64,000 bases of DNA from Sphingomonadales bacterium (GCA_022844405.1 JALHLV010000006.1:91409-155408), one strand, 5' to 3'. Counted from the first letter of the stretch, positions 45,700 through 54,987 are shown. The notes: generated by a model from the letters alone, not told the origin. Program-made: numbers and translations.

Positions 45700-46110
45700 A
45701 TGATTAACGCGAAGAAACTCATGATTGCCGCGGCTGGCGCCGCGATCCTTGCCACGGCGGTGGCGCCGACCCAGGCGATGGCGCGGGGATGGCACCATGG
45801 CGGCTACCACCACGGCCACCACGGCGGTGGCGCCTGGCCGTTCGCCCTGGTAGGCGGCCTGGCTGCCGGCGCGTTGATCGCCTCGGCGGCCAATGACCGC
45901 AACGACCGGTACTATGGGCGCCCGGTCGCGTATGCGCCGCCTCCGCAAGCCTATTACGCGCCCCAGCAGCCCTGCCGCCAGGTCAACAAGATCGAGGACG
46001 TCGAGGGCTATACCGTGAAGATGGCCGCGACCATGTGCTACGACTCGTATGGCCGCGCCTACATCGTCCGCGGCAGCGAGCACCCGGTCGACGACAGCTA
46101 CGACTACTGA
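45700..46110 (+). CDS. Small secreted His-rich protein, paralogue-like neighbour
   Basis: A 136-residue exported protein: signal peptide ending TQAMA, then GWHHGGYHHGHHGGGAWPF, a hydrophobic Ala/Gly segment (FALVGGLAAGALIASAA), a Pro/Tyr stretch and a C-terminal domain with CRQVNKIEDVEGYTV and MCYDSYGRAYIVRGSEH. The last motif resembles QCYNPHGAAYIVNDD of the upstream gene. GGAG precedes the ATG. Function unknown. Confidence 0.78.
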   Translation: MINAKKLMIAAAGAAILATAVAPTQAMARGWHHGGYHHGHHGGGAWPFALVGGLAAGALIASAANDRNDRYYGRPVAYAPPPQAYYAPQQPCRQVNKIEDVEGYTVKMAATMCYDSYGRAYIVRGSEHPVDDSYDY

Positions 46111-46130
46111 TCCGGACATCGTGTCCTTCG

Positions 46131-46158
46131 AACGGCCGGCGTCCTCGCCGGCCGTTTT
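46131..46158 (+). terminator. Rho-independent terminator
   Basis: AACGGCCGGCG (46131-46141) and CGCCGGCCGTT (46146-46156) form a perfect 11 bp stem with a TCCT loop, and the sequence runs on as TTGATT. It lies 21 nt after the His-rich gene. Confidence 0.75.
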
Positions 46159-46239
46159 GATTCATGGCCCCGGTTTGGCATTTCGCCCGGCATCAAACCT
46201 GTCTATCAAGGCTATTCCCCTTCTGTACGGATACGCCCC

Positions 46240-46662
46240 ATGACAGACACGGTGATCGAGATCCCGCCGGGCTTCACCCCGCTCCGCTTCCGCAGCGCCT
46301 ATCTGGGTTTCCTCGGGCCATTCTACGAGGCAAGGCGCGATGGCCAGGCCTTCGTCGGCCTGCCGCTCGAGGAAAAGCACATGAACCTGCGCGCCATGGC
46401 CCATGGCGGCGTGCTCGCCACCCTCGCCGACGTCACCCTCAGCTTCACCCTGGTCACGTCGGACGAAACGCTGCAGGCGGTGTCGACCGTCAGCCTGACC
46501 ACGGACTTTCTCGGCACCGCGAAGCTCGGCACCTGGATCGAAGGCTCGGGCATCATCGACCGCAAGGGCGGCAACCTGGCCTTCGCCCATGGCAGGATCA
46601 CCTCGGACGGCGTGCCGGTGGCGACCATGAGCGGTGTGTTCAAGCTCTACTGGCCGGAGTGA
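46240..46662 (+). CDS. PaaI-type hotdog thioesterase
   Basis: A 140-residue hotdog-fold protein. Core motif NLRAMAHGGVLATLADVTLS carries the HGG turn and an acidic residue typical of acyl-CoA thioesterases of the PaaI type. VSLTTDFLGTAKLGTWIEG is the second conserved strand. Substrate unknown. Confidence 0.85.
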   Translation: MTDTVIEIPPGFTPLRFRSAYLGFLGPFYEARRDGQAFVGLPLEEKHMNLRAMAHGGVLATLADVTLSFTLVTSDETLQAVSTVSLTTDFLGTAKLGTWIEGSGIIDRKGGNLAFAHGRITSDGVPVATMSGVFKLYWPE

Positions 46663-46734
46663 ACCGCACCTGGAACGGCCGCAACCGCAGCTTTCGGACA
46701 CCCGCGACATCGATCGCCGGAGTCCCGAGGCGGT

Positions 46735-46956
46735 TTAGGCTTCGATAATGGCGACCTCGTCGCCTTCGCTGATCGTGTCACCTACCGCCACCAGGATCTG
46801 CACGATCCTGCCGCCCGACGGCGCGGACACCGGAATTTCCATCTTCATGGATTCGAGGATCAGGATGGCGTCATCCTCGGCGACGGTGTCGCCTGGATTG
46901 ACCTCGATCGAAACCACCTTGCCCGGGATTTCGGATTCGACCCTGATCTGCGCCAT
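46735..46956 (-). CDS. Free-standing biotinyl-carrier domain
   Basis: A 73-residue biotinyl/lipoyl domain. The modified Lys is in LILESMKMEIPVSAPSGG, the MKM motif of biotin carrier proteins. The whole protein is one domain with no N-terminal extension, shorter than AccB. No carboxylase or transcarboxylase genes are adjacent, so its partner enzyme lies elsewhere. GGGAG precedes the ATG. Confidence 0.85.
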   Translation of the reverse strand: MAQIRVESEIPGKVVSIEVNPGDTVAEDDAILILESMKMEIPVSAPSGGRIVQILVAVGDTISEGDEVAIIEA

Positions 46957-47022
46957 GAAGCTCTCCCTGTGTTCGTCCCCTCGCCTTTTCTAAAGACGCC
47001 AAGGGACAAGTCAACGCCGCTG

Positions 47023-47643
47023 TCAGGGATGACGGCACACCACCGACAGATTGCCGGCGGGCATATCGACGGTGCGCTCCAGGACCAGGCCATTGGCAGC
47101 CGCCTCGGCGACCACGGCCTCGAGGTCGCGCACGCCCCAGGACGGATCGCGTTGCTTCAGGCTCTGGTCGAACGCCGGATCGTTGGGGCTGCGCCACGCG
47201 CCGTTCACCCTGTAGGGGCCATAGAGGAAGAGCGCGCCTCCTGCCGGCAGCAGGTCGGCGGCGGCGCGCATCAGCGCCCGGCACGCCGCCCAGGGCGAGA
47301 TATGGATCATGTTGATGTTGACGATGGCCGACAGCGGCGGATCGCAAGGCCGGGTCTCGACCGGCCATGGCCGCGCCAGCACGTCGAGGGCAAGCGGCGG
47401 CCTCAGCCATTCGGATGGCTGCGCGGCCGACCATGCGGCGATGCTGCCGCGCAGCCCTTCGTCGGGCTCGCTGGGCTGCCAGAACCTCGGCGCCAGCGCC
47501 GGCGCGAAATGGACGGCGTGCTGGCCGGTGCCGCTGGCGATCTCGAGCACGGTGCCCGACGGCGGCAGCACCGCCTTCAGCACGGCGAGGATCGGTTCGC
47601 GGTTGCGGTCCGTGGCGCCGGCGAACAGGCGTTCAGGCGCCAT
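47023..47643 (-). CDS. SAM-dependent methyltransferase (DUF938 type)
   Basis: A 206-residue class I methyltransferase-like protein. The SAM-binding motif is VLEIASGTGQHAVHFAPALA, preceded by ATDRNREPILAVL, both typical of DUF938. INMIHISPWAACRALM is the mid-domain block. The start at 47643 overlaps the end of the oxidase gene by 11 nt. Substrate unknown. Confidence 0.8.
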   Translation of the reverse strand: MAPERLFAGATDRNREPILAVLKAVLPPSGTVLEIASGTGQHAVHFAPALAPRFWQPSEPDEGLRGSIAAWSAAQPSEWLRPPLALDVLARPWPVETRPCDPPLSAIVNINMIHISPWAACRALMRAAADLLPAGGALFLYGPYRVNGAWRSPNDPAFDQSLKQRDPSWGVRDLEAVVAEAAANGLVLERTVDMPAGNLSVVCRHP

Positions 47644-48181
47644 CGAGAATGCCCGTCCGCAGGCCGTCGATGCTGGTGACGTTCTTGCGCGCCCAATAGT
47701 CGCGTATGCCGTCGTCACCCTGGGTCTCAGCCCATTTCACCAGGGTCGGCCGTTCGCGCACCAGCTCGTATTGCGGCACGGCGTAACCGCAGGAGGTTTG
47801 CGCCTCGTCCATGTCGACCACCATGATCTGCCGCGCGCCGGCGATAGCGGGGAAAAGGCCGATCAGCCGCTCGAAGTCCGGCGAGCCTGGCCGGGCCACC
47901 CTGCCCACGCCGTAGAGGCGCAGGATCCGCGCGGTGCCGCCGAAGCTGCACCACATCACGGTAATGCGGCCGTTGTCGCGCAGATGCGCCGCCGTCTCAT
48001 TGCCGCTGCCGGTCAGGTCCAGGTAGCAGACCGTGGTGTCGTCGATCACCCGGAAGGTGTCCATGCCCTTGGGCGACAGGTTGACCCTGCCCTCGCCCGG
48101 CGCTGTCGCAACGAAGAACATGTGCTGTTCGGCGATGAACGCCTTGAGGGTGTCGTCGAGGCGCTGGAAGAACTGGGCCAT
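47633..48181 (-). CDS. Pyridoxamine 5'-phosphate oxidase-family flavoprotein
   Basis: A 182-residue PNPOx-like split-barrel protein. FVATAPGEGRVNLSPKGMDT and VCYLDLTGSGNETAAHLRDN match the family. It is not PdxH. The annotation elsewhere is usually 'pyridoxamine 5'-phosphate oxidase family protein'; the substrate is unknown, and FMN or F420 binding is possible. GGGGAG precedes the ATG. Confidence 0.82.
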   Translation of the reverse strand: MAQFFQRLDDTLKAFIAEQHMFFVATAPGEGRVNLSPKGMDTFRVIDDTTVCYLDLTGSGNETAAHLRDNGRITVMWCSFGGTARILRLYGVGRVARPGSPDFERLIGLFPAIAGARQIMVVDMDEAQTSCGYAVPQYELVRERPTLVKWAETQGDDGIRDYWARKNVTSIDGLRTGILDGA

Positions 48182-48184
48182 GGG

Positions 48185-48334
48185 CTACTCCCCGTATGTT
48201 ATGCGATAGACGGCGCCAGCGTGGTCACCGGACGCCAGCATAGAACCATCCGGCCGCCGTTTCACGTCGGTCGGCCGTCCCGATGCGCGCGTTGCCGAGC
48301 CGGCGGGCAGGCGACCGGAAACGTCCGGTTCCAT
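48185..48334 (-). pseudogene. C-terminal remnant of a PQQ-type sugar dehydrogenase
   Basis: The last ~30 codons before a TAG read GRPTDVKRRPDGSMLASG then DHAGAVYRITYGE. This matches the C-terminal blade of soluble PQQ/sorbosone-type sugar dehydrogenases (GRPVDV...PDGSLLVSDD.AGAIYRI, from memory). The frame upstream shows no homology, and the divergent DUF502 gene begins at 48389, so the N-terminal several hundred residues are gone. An accidental match is possible. Confidence 0.5.
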
Positions 48335-48388
48335 GAGCCGCCCGTGGGCGCTATATAGGGTTGCGACCGCTCTCGGGAAATATCGGCC

Positions 48389-49099
48389 ATGCCCAGAATC
48401 CGCAATCCATTCAAGTCGATCGGCACCCGCGCCCAGGGCTGGTTCCTGACCGGCATCCTGACCCTGATCCCGATCTGGATCACCTGGGTGATCTTCACGT
48501 TCATGCTCGACCAGCTTTCCGCGCTCGGGCGTCCCGCCGCGCGCAAGGTCACGGAATATCTCGGCCCGCTGGCCGGCTGGTTCGCCGGCGATGCCATGCA
48601 GACCGCGCTGGCGCTGATCCTGACACTGTCCTTCATCCTGCTGATCGGCTGGGCGACCAGCCAGTTCATCGGCGCCCGGCTGCTGGCGCTGTTCGACAGG
48701 ATCATCCAGTGGATTCCGCTGGCGGAGAAGGTCTACGGCGCCACCAAGAAGCTGCTCGTGGCCATGCAGCAGAAACCCGACGGCGTCCAGCGGGTGGTGC
48801 TGATCTCGTTCCCGCACGAGGAAATGAAGGCGGTGGGCATCGTCACCCGCACGCTGACCGACGTGCATACCGGCGAAAAGATCGCCGCCGTCTATGTGCC
48901 GACCACGCCGGTGCCGACCTCGGGCTATCTGGAGCTGGTGCCGCTGGACCAGATCATCGAGACCGACTGGACGCTGGACGAGGCCATGACCTTCATCATC
49001 TCCGGCGGCGCCGTGGCCCGCGACACGATCAATTTCCGGCGCGGCACCGGCACGCCGATCAGCCTGACCGAGGCGCTGGGGGACACCGGCGAGACCTGA
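48389..49099 (+). CDS. DUF502 membrane protein
   Basis: A 236-residue inner-membrane protein of the DUF502 family. Two membrane helices (about 19-42 and 70-95) flank a short loop, and the C-terminal cytoplasmic part has IPLAEKVYGATKKLL, VVLISFPHEEMKAVGIVTRT and VPTTPVPTSGYLELVP, all family hallmarks. Function unknown. Confidence 0.9.
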   Translation: MPRIRNPFKSIGTRAQGWFLTGILTLIPIWITWVIFTFMLDQLSALGRPAARKVTEYLGPLAGWFAGDAMQTALALILTLSFILLIGWATSQFIGARLLALFDRIIQWIPLAEKVYGATKKLLVAMQQKPDGVQRVVLISFPHEEMKAVGIVTRTLTDVHTGEKIAAVYVPTTPVPTSGYLELVPLDQIIETDWTLDEAMTFIISGGAVARDTINFRRGTGTPISLTEALGDTGET

Positions 49100-49173
49100 A
49101 CACCGCCGACGCCAAGCGGCGCGCGCGACATTGACTCGGCCGGACCAGGGCACCACTGTAGCAGTTCGAACCG

Positions 49174-49192
49174 AGGCCCAACGGGGGCCTTT
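49174..49192 (+). terminator. Short terminator-like hairpin after DUF502 gene
   Basis: AGGCCC (49174-49179) pairs with GGGCCT (49185-49190), followed by TT. Six base pairs and only a short T run, so weak support. Confidence 0.4.
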
Positions 49193-49243
49193 CCGGTTGC
49201 CGCCTGGTCCGGACCTTTGTCGGGAAAGATCGATCGGACCCGC

Positions 49244-49993
49244 ATGAAGATCGTCATCACGACATTTGGCCCGCACGAGCATTTTGTGCCGTATTGCATC
49301 CGGTCGCTGGACTATTTCTGGCCGGAACGGCCTGACGTCATCGTTTTCAGCGATCGGGGCCGCTTTTCCTATGCCAACAAGGTCATCTCACCCGAGAGAA
49401 AGTGGGTGCCGATGGTGCTCGACTGTCTCCGGAGGGCGCTGTCGAGCGGACTGATCCAGGCCGACGAGAGCGTGATTCTCCTGTTGGAAGACCACATCCC
49501 GCACGCCTTCATCTCGGACAAGACAATCGAGCTCTTGTCCAACCATCTGAGGACGCGGGACAACACCTACCTGAACCTGGCTGGCCACGGACCGGACCAG
49601 CCCGTCGCCATGCTCGATGACATTTCGCTCCATGACATGGAGTTCGACTGGTTCAGCTCGTTGCACCCCGCGATCTGGTCGGTTGGCCACCTGCTGAAAA
49701 CGCTGCAATTCGCGACCGAGCGACAACAGCTCAGCCCCTGGCAATTCGAACGAATCCGCCTGGCTGGCGCCACCCACTACACGACCGGTTCCAGCGTCTG
49801 GCCCTCACCCTTCGGCGGATTTCTGGTGGAGGGCAAGGTGAACGTCCAAGCGCTTGCCACGATGACGGCGGGTCCCATGCGCTCGCTTCGCCGGAGGCTG
49901 CTGCTGCGGCTGCTGAGAGAGGTGCCCGGCCGGATCCGGCGGCGCGCACGGAAGCGCTTATCGAGCCTGCCGACGGGCCAGTCCGTTCGGTGA
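49244..49993 (+). CDS. Hypothetical, possible glycosyltransferase-like protein
   Basis: A 249-residue protein starting MKIVITTFGPHEHFVPYCIR; a TTG start at 49217 is also possible. The layout (N-terminal beta-strand, CIRSLDYFWPERPDVIVFSD, then ESVILLLEDHIPH) resembles GT-A folds, where an acidic residue after a hydrophobic strand holds a metal. No DxD motif is clear. The C-terminus is strongly basic (RSLRRRLLLRLLREVPGRIR) and may bind membrane. It ends directly against gmd (stops 49993 and 49994). Confidence 0.6.
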   Translation: MKIVITTFGPHEHFVPYCIRSLDYFWPERPDVIVFSDRGRFSYANKVISPERKWVPMVLDCLRRALSSGLIQADESVILLLEDHIPHAFISDKTIELLSNHLRTRDNTYLNLAGHGPDQPVAMLDDISLHDMEFDWFSSLHPAIWSVGHLLKTLQFATERQQLSPWQFERIRLAGATHYTTGSSVWPSPFGGFLVEGKVNVQALATMTAGPMRSLRRRLLLRLLREVPGRIRRRARKRLSSLPTGQSVR

Positions 49994-51070
49994 CTATGGC
50001 TGGCGAGGATACCGCGGGCTCTGGCGGCGGGCTTCCTCGTCGACGCCGCGCAAATCCGCGGCCACCATCTCGCTCACCAGCGCGGCGAACGGCGTCGTCG
50101 GCTTCCAGCCGAGTTCGCGCCTCGCTTTCCCGGCGTCGCCGACCAGGGCGTCCACTTCCGCCGGCCTGAAATATTCGCGGTCGACCTCGACGAGGACACG
50201 TCCGCTTTCCCGATCGACGCCGACCTCGTCGACGCCTTCGCCACACCAGTCGAGATCGATGCCGACCTCGGCGAAGGCCCGTTCCGCGAACTCCCTCACC
50301 GACCGCATCTCGCCCGTCGCGAGGACGAAGTCGTCCGGCGTGTGGTGTTGCACGATCCGCCAGATGCCATCGACATGGTCCCGGGCATGCCCCCAGTCGC
50401 GCCTGGCAGACAGATTGCCGAGATAGAGCCGGTCTTGCATGCCTCGATGAATCGCCGCGACCGCGCGGGTGATCTTGCGGGTCACGAAGGTTTCGCCCCG
50501 GATCGGGCTTTCGTGGTTGAACAGAATGCCGTTCGAGGCATGGAAGCCATAGGCCTCACGGTAGTTTACCGTGATCCAGTAGGCATAGAGCTTGGCCGTG
50601 CCGTAGGGGCTGCGGGGATGGAACGGCGTCGTCTCCGACTGCGGCATGGCCTGTGCGTTGCCGTAAAGCTCCGATGTCGATGCCTGATAGAAGCGCGTCG
50701 TCTTGCCCATGCCGAGCAGCCGGATGGCCTCCAGCAGCCGCAAGGTGCCCAGCGCGTCGGCGTTGGCGGTGTACTCGGCGGTCTCGAAGCTCACCTGCAC
50801 GTGGCTCTGCGCCGCCAGATTATAGATTTCGTCCGGCTGGGTTTCCTGGACAATGCGGATCAGGTTGGTCGCATCGGTCATGTCGCCGTAGTGCAGGTGG
50901 AAGCGCGCGTCCTCCTGGTGCGGATCCTGATAAAGGTGGTCGATCCGGCCGGTGTTGAACGACGAGGAGCGGCGCTTGATGCCGTGGACCTCATATCCCT
51001 TGTCGAGCAGCAATTCGGCGAGGTAGGCGCCATCCTGGCCGGTGACGCCCGTGATCAAGGCCTTCTTCAT
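49994..51070 (-). CDS. gmd: GDP-mannose 4,6-dehydratase
   Basis: A 358-residue SDR-family enzyme that makes GDP-4-keto-6-deoxymannose, the precursor of GDP-fucose or GDP-rhamnose. [19 protein letters not shown] binds NADP; the catalytic triad region is STSELYGNA and [16 protein letters not shown] (YxxxK). The start at 51070 is used; a GTG at 51076 adds two residues. No GDP-fucose synthase gene is adjacent. Confidence 0.95.
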   Translation of the reverse strand: MKKALITGVTGQDGAYLAELLLDKGYEVHGIKRRSSSFNTGRIDHLYQDPHQEDARFHLHYGDMTDATNLIRIVQETQPDEIYNLAAQSHVQVSFETAEYTANADALGTLRLLEAIRLLGMGKTTRFYQASTSELYGNAQAMPQSETTPFHPRSPYGTAKLYAYWITVNYREAYGFHASNGILFNHESPIRGETFVTRKITRAVAAIHRGMQDRLYLGNLSARRDWGHARDHVDGIWRIVQHHTPDDFVLATGEMRSVREFAERAFAEVGIDLDWCGEGVDEVGVDRESGRVLVEVDREYFRPAEVDALVGDAGKARRELGWKPTTPFAALVSEMVAADLRGVDEEARRQSPRYPRQP

Positions 51071-51112
51071 CGTCACTTGCGCGCTTTTTCCGGGTACTTG
51101 CGCGACCGCCTG

Positions 51113-52072
51113 TCAGAAACGGCGGGCGAGCCAATCGAGCAGGATGGCGTTCAATTCGGCCGGGTATTCCTGCTGGGTCCAGTGGCCGCTGTCCTTGATC
51201 TCGTGGCATTCCAGGTCGGCGACACAGGCCGCCATACCCTTCTCCAGGTCGGCGATGGTGGCGGTCGCCAGGTCGTTGCCGGCGCGCACGAACAGGGCCG
51301 GCACGTCGACCCGCTGCGGACAATGGGCCGTCGTCGCCCAGTTGCGGCTCCAGTTGCGGTACCAGTTGATCGGGCCGGTGAAGCCGCCGCGCCTGAAGGT
51401 GTCGGCGAACACGCGCAACTCCTCCTCGCTGACGATGCGCGGCGAATCCCAGGGACCCAGCTTCACCCGGGCCACGAGGTCCGGCACGCGGTCGGCCGTG
51501 GGCATCTTCAGGAACTGCTCCAGCGACACCGGGTTCTTGCGCATCAGTACGTCGAACACCCGGTAGGGATCGCTGTCGAACACCTCGTCGGCTTCGTGCG
51601 AATCCTGGAAGTTGACGATGTACATGCGGTCGCCGAACGCCTTGCGGAACAGCTCGATGGGATCGACCGGACCGCGCGGCATGAACGGCACGCCGACGCC
51701 GATGATCCCCGCGACCCGCTGCGGATGCAGCAGCGGCACCTGCCAGACCACCAGCCCGCCCCAGTCGTGACCGCAGAAGATCGCCTTGTCGATGCCGTAG
51801 TGGTCGAGCAGGCCGGTGAGGTCGGCGGTCAGGTGATGGATGTCGTATTCGACGACGTCTTCCGGCTTGCTGCTGTCGCCGTAGCCGCGCTGGTCGGGCG
51901 CGATGACGTGGTAGCCCGCCGCGGCCAGCGCCGGAATCTGGTGCCGCCAGGAATACGCCAGTTCCGGAAAGCCGTGGCACAGCACGATCGGCACGCCGTC
52001 CTTCGGACCGGCCTCATGCACCGCCAGCTCGATGCCGTTGGTCTTGATCAGTCGCGCTTCGGGAAAACTCAT
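51113..52072 (-). CDS. Epoxide hydrolase-like alpha/beta hydrolase
   Basis: A 319-residue alpha/beta hydrolase. HGFPELAYSWRHQ is the oxyanion region, Asp103 in CGHDWGGLVVW is the nucleophile of epoxide hydrolases, and the C-terminal DSGHWTQQEYP supplies the base His. Haloalkane dehalogenase is a possible alternative, but the HGFPE motif favours epoxide hydrolase. Natural substrate unknown. Confidence 0.88.
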   Translation of the reverse strand: MSFPEARLIKTNGIELAVHEAGPKDGVPIVLCHGFPELAYSWRHQIPALAAAGYHVIAPDQRGYGDSSKPEDVVEYDIHHLTADLTGLLDHYGIDKAIFCGHDWGGLVVWQVPLLHPQRVAGIIGVGVPFMPRGPVDPIELFRKAFGDRMYIVNFQDSHEADEVFDSDPYRVFDVLMRKNPVSLEQFLKMPTADRVPDLVARVKLGPWDSPRIVSEEELRVFADTFRRGGFTGPINWYRNWSRNWATTAHCPQRVDVPALFVRAGNDLATATIADLEKGMAACVADLECHEIKDSGHWTQQEYPAELNAILLDWLARRF

Positions 52073-52154
52073 CGCCGCACACTCCCCAGGTCAACCCGAT
52101 CAAAGCCTACGCGGGCAGGCAAAGTCTCTGCAACCGATTGTTACCCTGCGGTAC

Positions 52155-53165
52155 TTAATGGGAGAAGGTGACGACGATCTTGCCGGTATGCAGCTTCTGC
52201 TCCATGCGGGCATGGGCTTCGCTGGCCCGCTCGGCCGGAAACACCGAATCCACCACCGGCCGCACCCCGCCATAGTCGAACATCGGCCAGATGCAGCGCT
52301 TCAGCTCGGCCATCAGCGCGCCTTTCTCGGCGACGGTGCGGTTTCGCAGGGTCGAACCGGCGATGGTCAGGCGCTTCATCAGTACGGTCGAGAGCTTGAT
52401 GTTGACGTCGTTGCTGCCCAGCATGCCGACGCTGACCAGCCGGCCGTCCAGCTTCAGCAGGTCGAGGCTCTTCTGGATATAGTCGCCGCCGATGATGTCG
52501 ACGACCACGTCGACGCCCGCGCCATCGGTGAATTTGCGGACTTCCTCGGAGAAGTCGTGGGTCTTGTAGTTGATCGCCTTGTCGGCGCCGATCTGCTCGC
52601 ACTTGGCGCACTTCTCGTCGCTGCCGGCGGTGACGATGACCTTGGACCCGAGGCCCTTGGCGACCAGGATCGCCGTGGTGCCGATGCCGGAGGCGCCGCC
52701 ATGGATCAGCACGGTGTCGCTGGGCCGCAAATGGCCGCGCTCGATCATGTTGGTCCAGACGGTGCAGAACGCTTCCGGCACCGCCGCTCCTTCGGCCATG
52801 GAGAAGCCGCGCGGCAGCGGCAGCACCTGCGGCGACGGCGCCACCGCGTACTGGGCATAGCCGCCGCCCGCCAGCAGCGCGCACACCCGGTCGCCGACGT
52901 TGAAGCGGTTGGCGCCCTCGCCCACCTTGGCGATGGTGCCGGCGACCTCGAGGCCCATGATCGCATCGGGCTTGTCGGACCATCCCGGATAGGAGCCGTT
53001 TCGCTCCAGCATGTCGGCCCAGTTGAGCGCAGCCGCCTCGACCTTGATCAGCACCTCGCCGTCGCCCGGCTCGGGCGTCGGCATGGTGGTCAGGCGCAGG
53101 ACGTCCGGCCCGCCGGTTTCGGCGAAGGTGACGGCGGACATGGTGCTCGGAACGGTGTCGGTCAT
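52155..53165 (-). CDS. NAD(P)H quinone oxidoreductase, MDR family
   Basis: A 336-residue medium-chain dehydrogenase without the structural-zinc cysteine cluster. ALNWADMLERNGSYPG and GLEVAGTIAKVGEGANRFNV are QOR/PIG3-type motifs. The Rossmann motif is LIHGGASGIGTTAILVAKGL. It reduces quinones or enals using NADPH. The start at 53165 follows GGGGAATTCC; 53189 is an alternative. Confidence 0.9.
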   Translation of the reverse strand: MTDTVPSTMSAVTFAETGGPDVLRLTTMPTPEPGDGEVLIKVEAAALNWADMLERNGSYPGWSDKPDAIMGLEVAGTIAKVGEGANRFNVGDRVCALLAGGGYAQYAVAPSPQVLPLPRGFSMAEGAAVPEAFCTVWTNMIERGHLRPSDTVLIHGGASGIGTTAILVAKGLGSKVIVTAGSDEKCAKCEQIGADKAINYKTHDFSEEVRKFTDGAGVDVVVDIIGGDYIQKSLDLLKLDGRLVSVGMLGSNDVNIKLSTVLMKRLTIAGSTLRNRTVAEKGALMAELKRCIWPMFDYGGVRPVVDSVFPAERASEAHARMEQKLHTGKIVVTFSH

Positions 53166-53283
53166 GGAATTCCCCTGGCTGGTGGCCAAACCCTACAGGC
53201 CCGCATGAATGCCGCACAGACGAAATCATGCAAATCCGCGGGAAAACGAGCTAAGCTGCGCGCTCCGGCAAGGAGAAAGCCAC

Positions 53284-53880
53284 ATGATCAGATCGATCCG
53301 TGTCCTGGGTGCCCTGGCAACCGCCGCGTTCGGCGCATTGATGGCGCCGTTCGTCTCCAGCGACGCCAACGCGGCGACACCGCACTCCGCCTACGATTTC
53401 GAGTTCGTCTCCATCGAAGGCGAACCGATGCCGCTGAAGACCTATCGGGGCAAGGCGCTGCTGGTGGTCAACACGGCGTCGTTCTGCGGTTACACGCCGC
53501 AATACAAGGCGCTGGAAGCCGTCTGGAAGAGCTACAAGGACAAGGGGCTGGTGCTGGTCGGCGTGCCGTCGGACAGCTTCGCGCAGGAATACAACGACAA
53601 CGCCAAGATCAAGAAGTTCTGCGACACCAACTACAGCATCACCTTTCCGCTGACCGAGAGCAATGCGGTGACCGGCAAGGATGCCCATCCGTTCTACAAA
53701 TGGGTGCGCGACGCCGGCGGCCGCATGGCGGTGCCGAGCTGGAACTTCAACAAGGTGCTGATCGATTCAGAGGGCAAGTTCGTCCAGACGTTCAAATCGG
53801 ACGTGACACCGGACTCGCCCGAACTGCAGGCCGCGCTCGCCAAGGCGCTGCCCAAACCCACGAGCTTCCCGCAAAAGTGA
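53284..53880 (+). CDS. Exported glutathione peroxidase-family thiol peroxidase
   Basis: A 198-residue protein with a signal peptide (MIRSIRVLGALATAAFGALM, then SDANAA) and a GPx domain. Peroxidatic Cys68 is in NTASFCGYTPQY (Cys, not selenocysteine), and PSWNFNKVLI has the conserved Trp and Asn. It probably reduces hydroperoxides in the periplasm using a thioredoxin-like donor. AAGGAG precedes the ATG. Confidence 0.9.
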   Translation: MIRSIRVLGALATAAFGALMAPFVSSDANAATPHSAYDFEFVSIEGEPMPLKTYRGKALLVVNTASFCGYTPQYKALEAVWKSYKDKGLVLVGVPSDSFAQEYNDNAKIKKFCDTNYSITFPLTESNAVTGKDAHPFYKWVRDAGGRMAVPSWNFNKVLIDSEGKFVQTFKSDVTPDSPELQAALAKALPKPTSFPQK

Positions 53881-53938
53881 CAACCAGTCCGCGACGGCCG
53901 TCAACCCGGATGGCGGCGCGGCATCGAGGGGGTCCACC

Positions 53939-54469
53939 ATGCCGCGTGTCTTCCGCCTGTCCGTCGCGGGCCTGCTCGCGCTCCTCCTCACCGGCTGCTT
54001 CGTCAGCAAGACGGCGCTGATCCAGCCCGACCAGGCCGCGCAGGTCTTCGATGGCAAGACCAGCTATACCCGCTCCAGCCTGGGCGACGACGGCCAGACA
54101 TGGGTCGAGGACGAGCAAGGCTCCCTGAGCACCGTCGACGGCGGCTACGTCGCCCGTTCCGACGAGGACAAGGACGATGCGCCGATCCTGCTGCGGCAGG
54201 CGTTCGACGGCTACTACGTGACCCAGCAGGCCGGCAAGGACGAGTTCTACTACGACCTCGCGCGGATCGAGGGCGACAGGCTGTATCTCTACCACTTCAC
54301 CTGCGGCGACGAGGACCAGCGCCACGTCAACGCCGGGTTGATCGATTCGCTGGCCGGGAAAGGCGACGACCTGCGCTGTAGCGTGAGCGATTTCGGCAAG
54401 CTGGTGCGGGTGTTCAAGGCCCGGCTCGACGCCGGGGCGCTGCCGAAATCCCTGTATATTATCAAATAG
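53939..54469 (+). CDS. Lipoprotein of unknown function
   Basis: A 176-residue protein with a lipobox (LLALLLTGCFVS). The mature part is acidic, with no recognised domain. Two further Cys are in FTCGDEDQRH and LRCSVSD. It follows the peroxidase by 58 nt on the same strand. Confidence 0.75.
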   Translation: MPRVFRLSVAGLLALLLTGCFVSKTALIQPDQAAQVFDGKTSYTRSSLGDDGQTWVEDEQGSLSTVDGGYVARSDEDKDDAPILLRQAFDGYYVTQQAGKDEFYYDLARIEGDRLYLYHFTCGDEDQRHVNAGLIDSLAGKGDDLRCSVSDFGKLVRVFKARLDAGALPKSLYIIK

Positions 54470-54561
54470 CTGTTACCAATTTGGGCTAATGGCGGATTGC
54501 CGCGGGCGGGCGATTGCGCGACACTTCGCCCATCGGTCTGCAACCTCGGGAGGGAAGCACC

Positions 54562-54987
54562 ATGGGTATGATCAAGGAATTCCGTGAATTCGCGGTGAAG
54601 GGCAACGCCATCGACCTGGCGGTCGGCGTGGTCATCGGCGCCGCGTTCGGCTCGATCGTCGGCTCGCTGGTCAAGGACATCATCATGCCGCCGATCGGCT
54701 ATGTTTCCGGCGGCATCGACTTCAGCAACTACTTCATCAATCTGTCGGGCGGGGAGTACGCCACGCTCAAGGCGGCGACCGACGCTGGCGCCGCGACCAT
54801 CAATCTCGGCGTGTTCATCAACACGGTGATCAACTTCCTGATCGTGGCCGTCGCCATCTTCCTGATGGTCAAGGGCATCAACCGCATGCGCCGCAAGGAA
54901 GAGGAAGCGCCCGCGGCGCCGCCTCCGCCCACCAAGGAAGAAGTGCTGCTGACCGAGATCCGCGACATCCTGGCCAAGCGAGGCTAG
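54562..54987 (+). CDS. mscL: Large-conductance mechanosensitive channel
   Basis: A 141-residue channel that releases solutes on osmotic downshock. [20 protein letters not shown] starts the first helix, [20 protein letters not shown] follows, and the second helix is [21 protein letters not shown] charged C-terminal coil ends it. The start at 54562 follows GGAGGGAAG. Confidence 0.96.
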   Translation: MGMIKEFREFAVKGNAIDLAVGVVIGAAFGSIVGSLVKDIIMPPIGYVSGGIDFSNYFINLSGGEYATLKAATDAGAATINLGVFINTVINFLIVAVAIFLMVKGINRMRRKEEEAPAAPPPPTKEEVLLTEIRDILAKRG

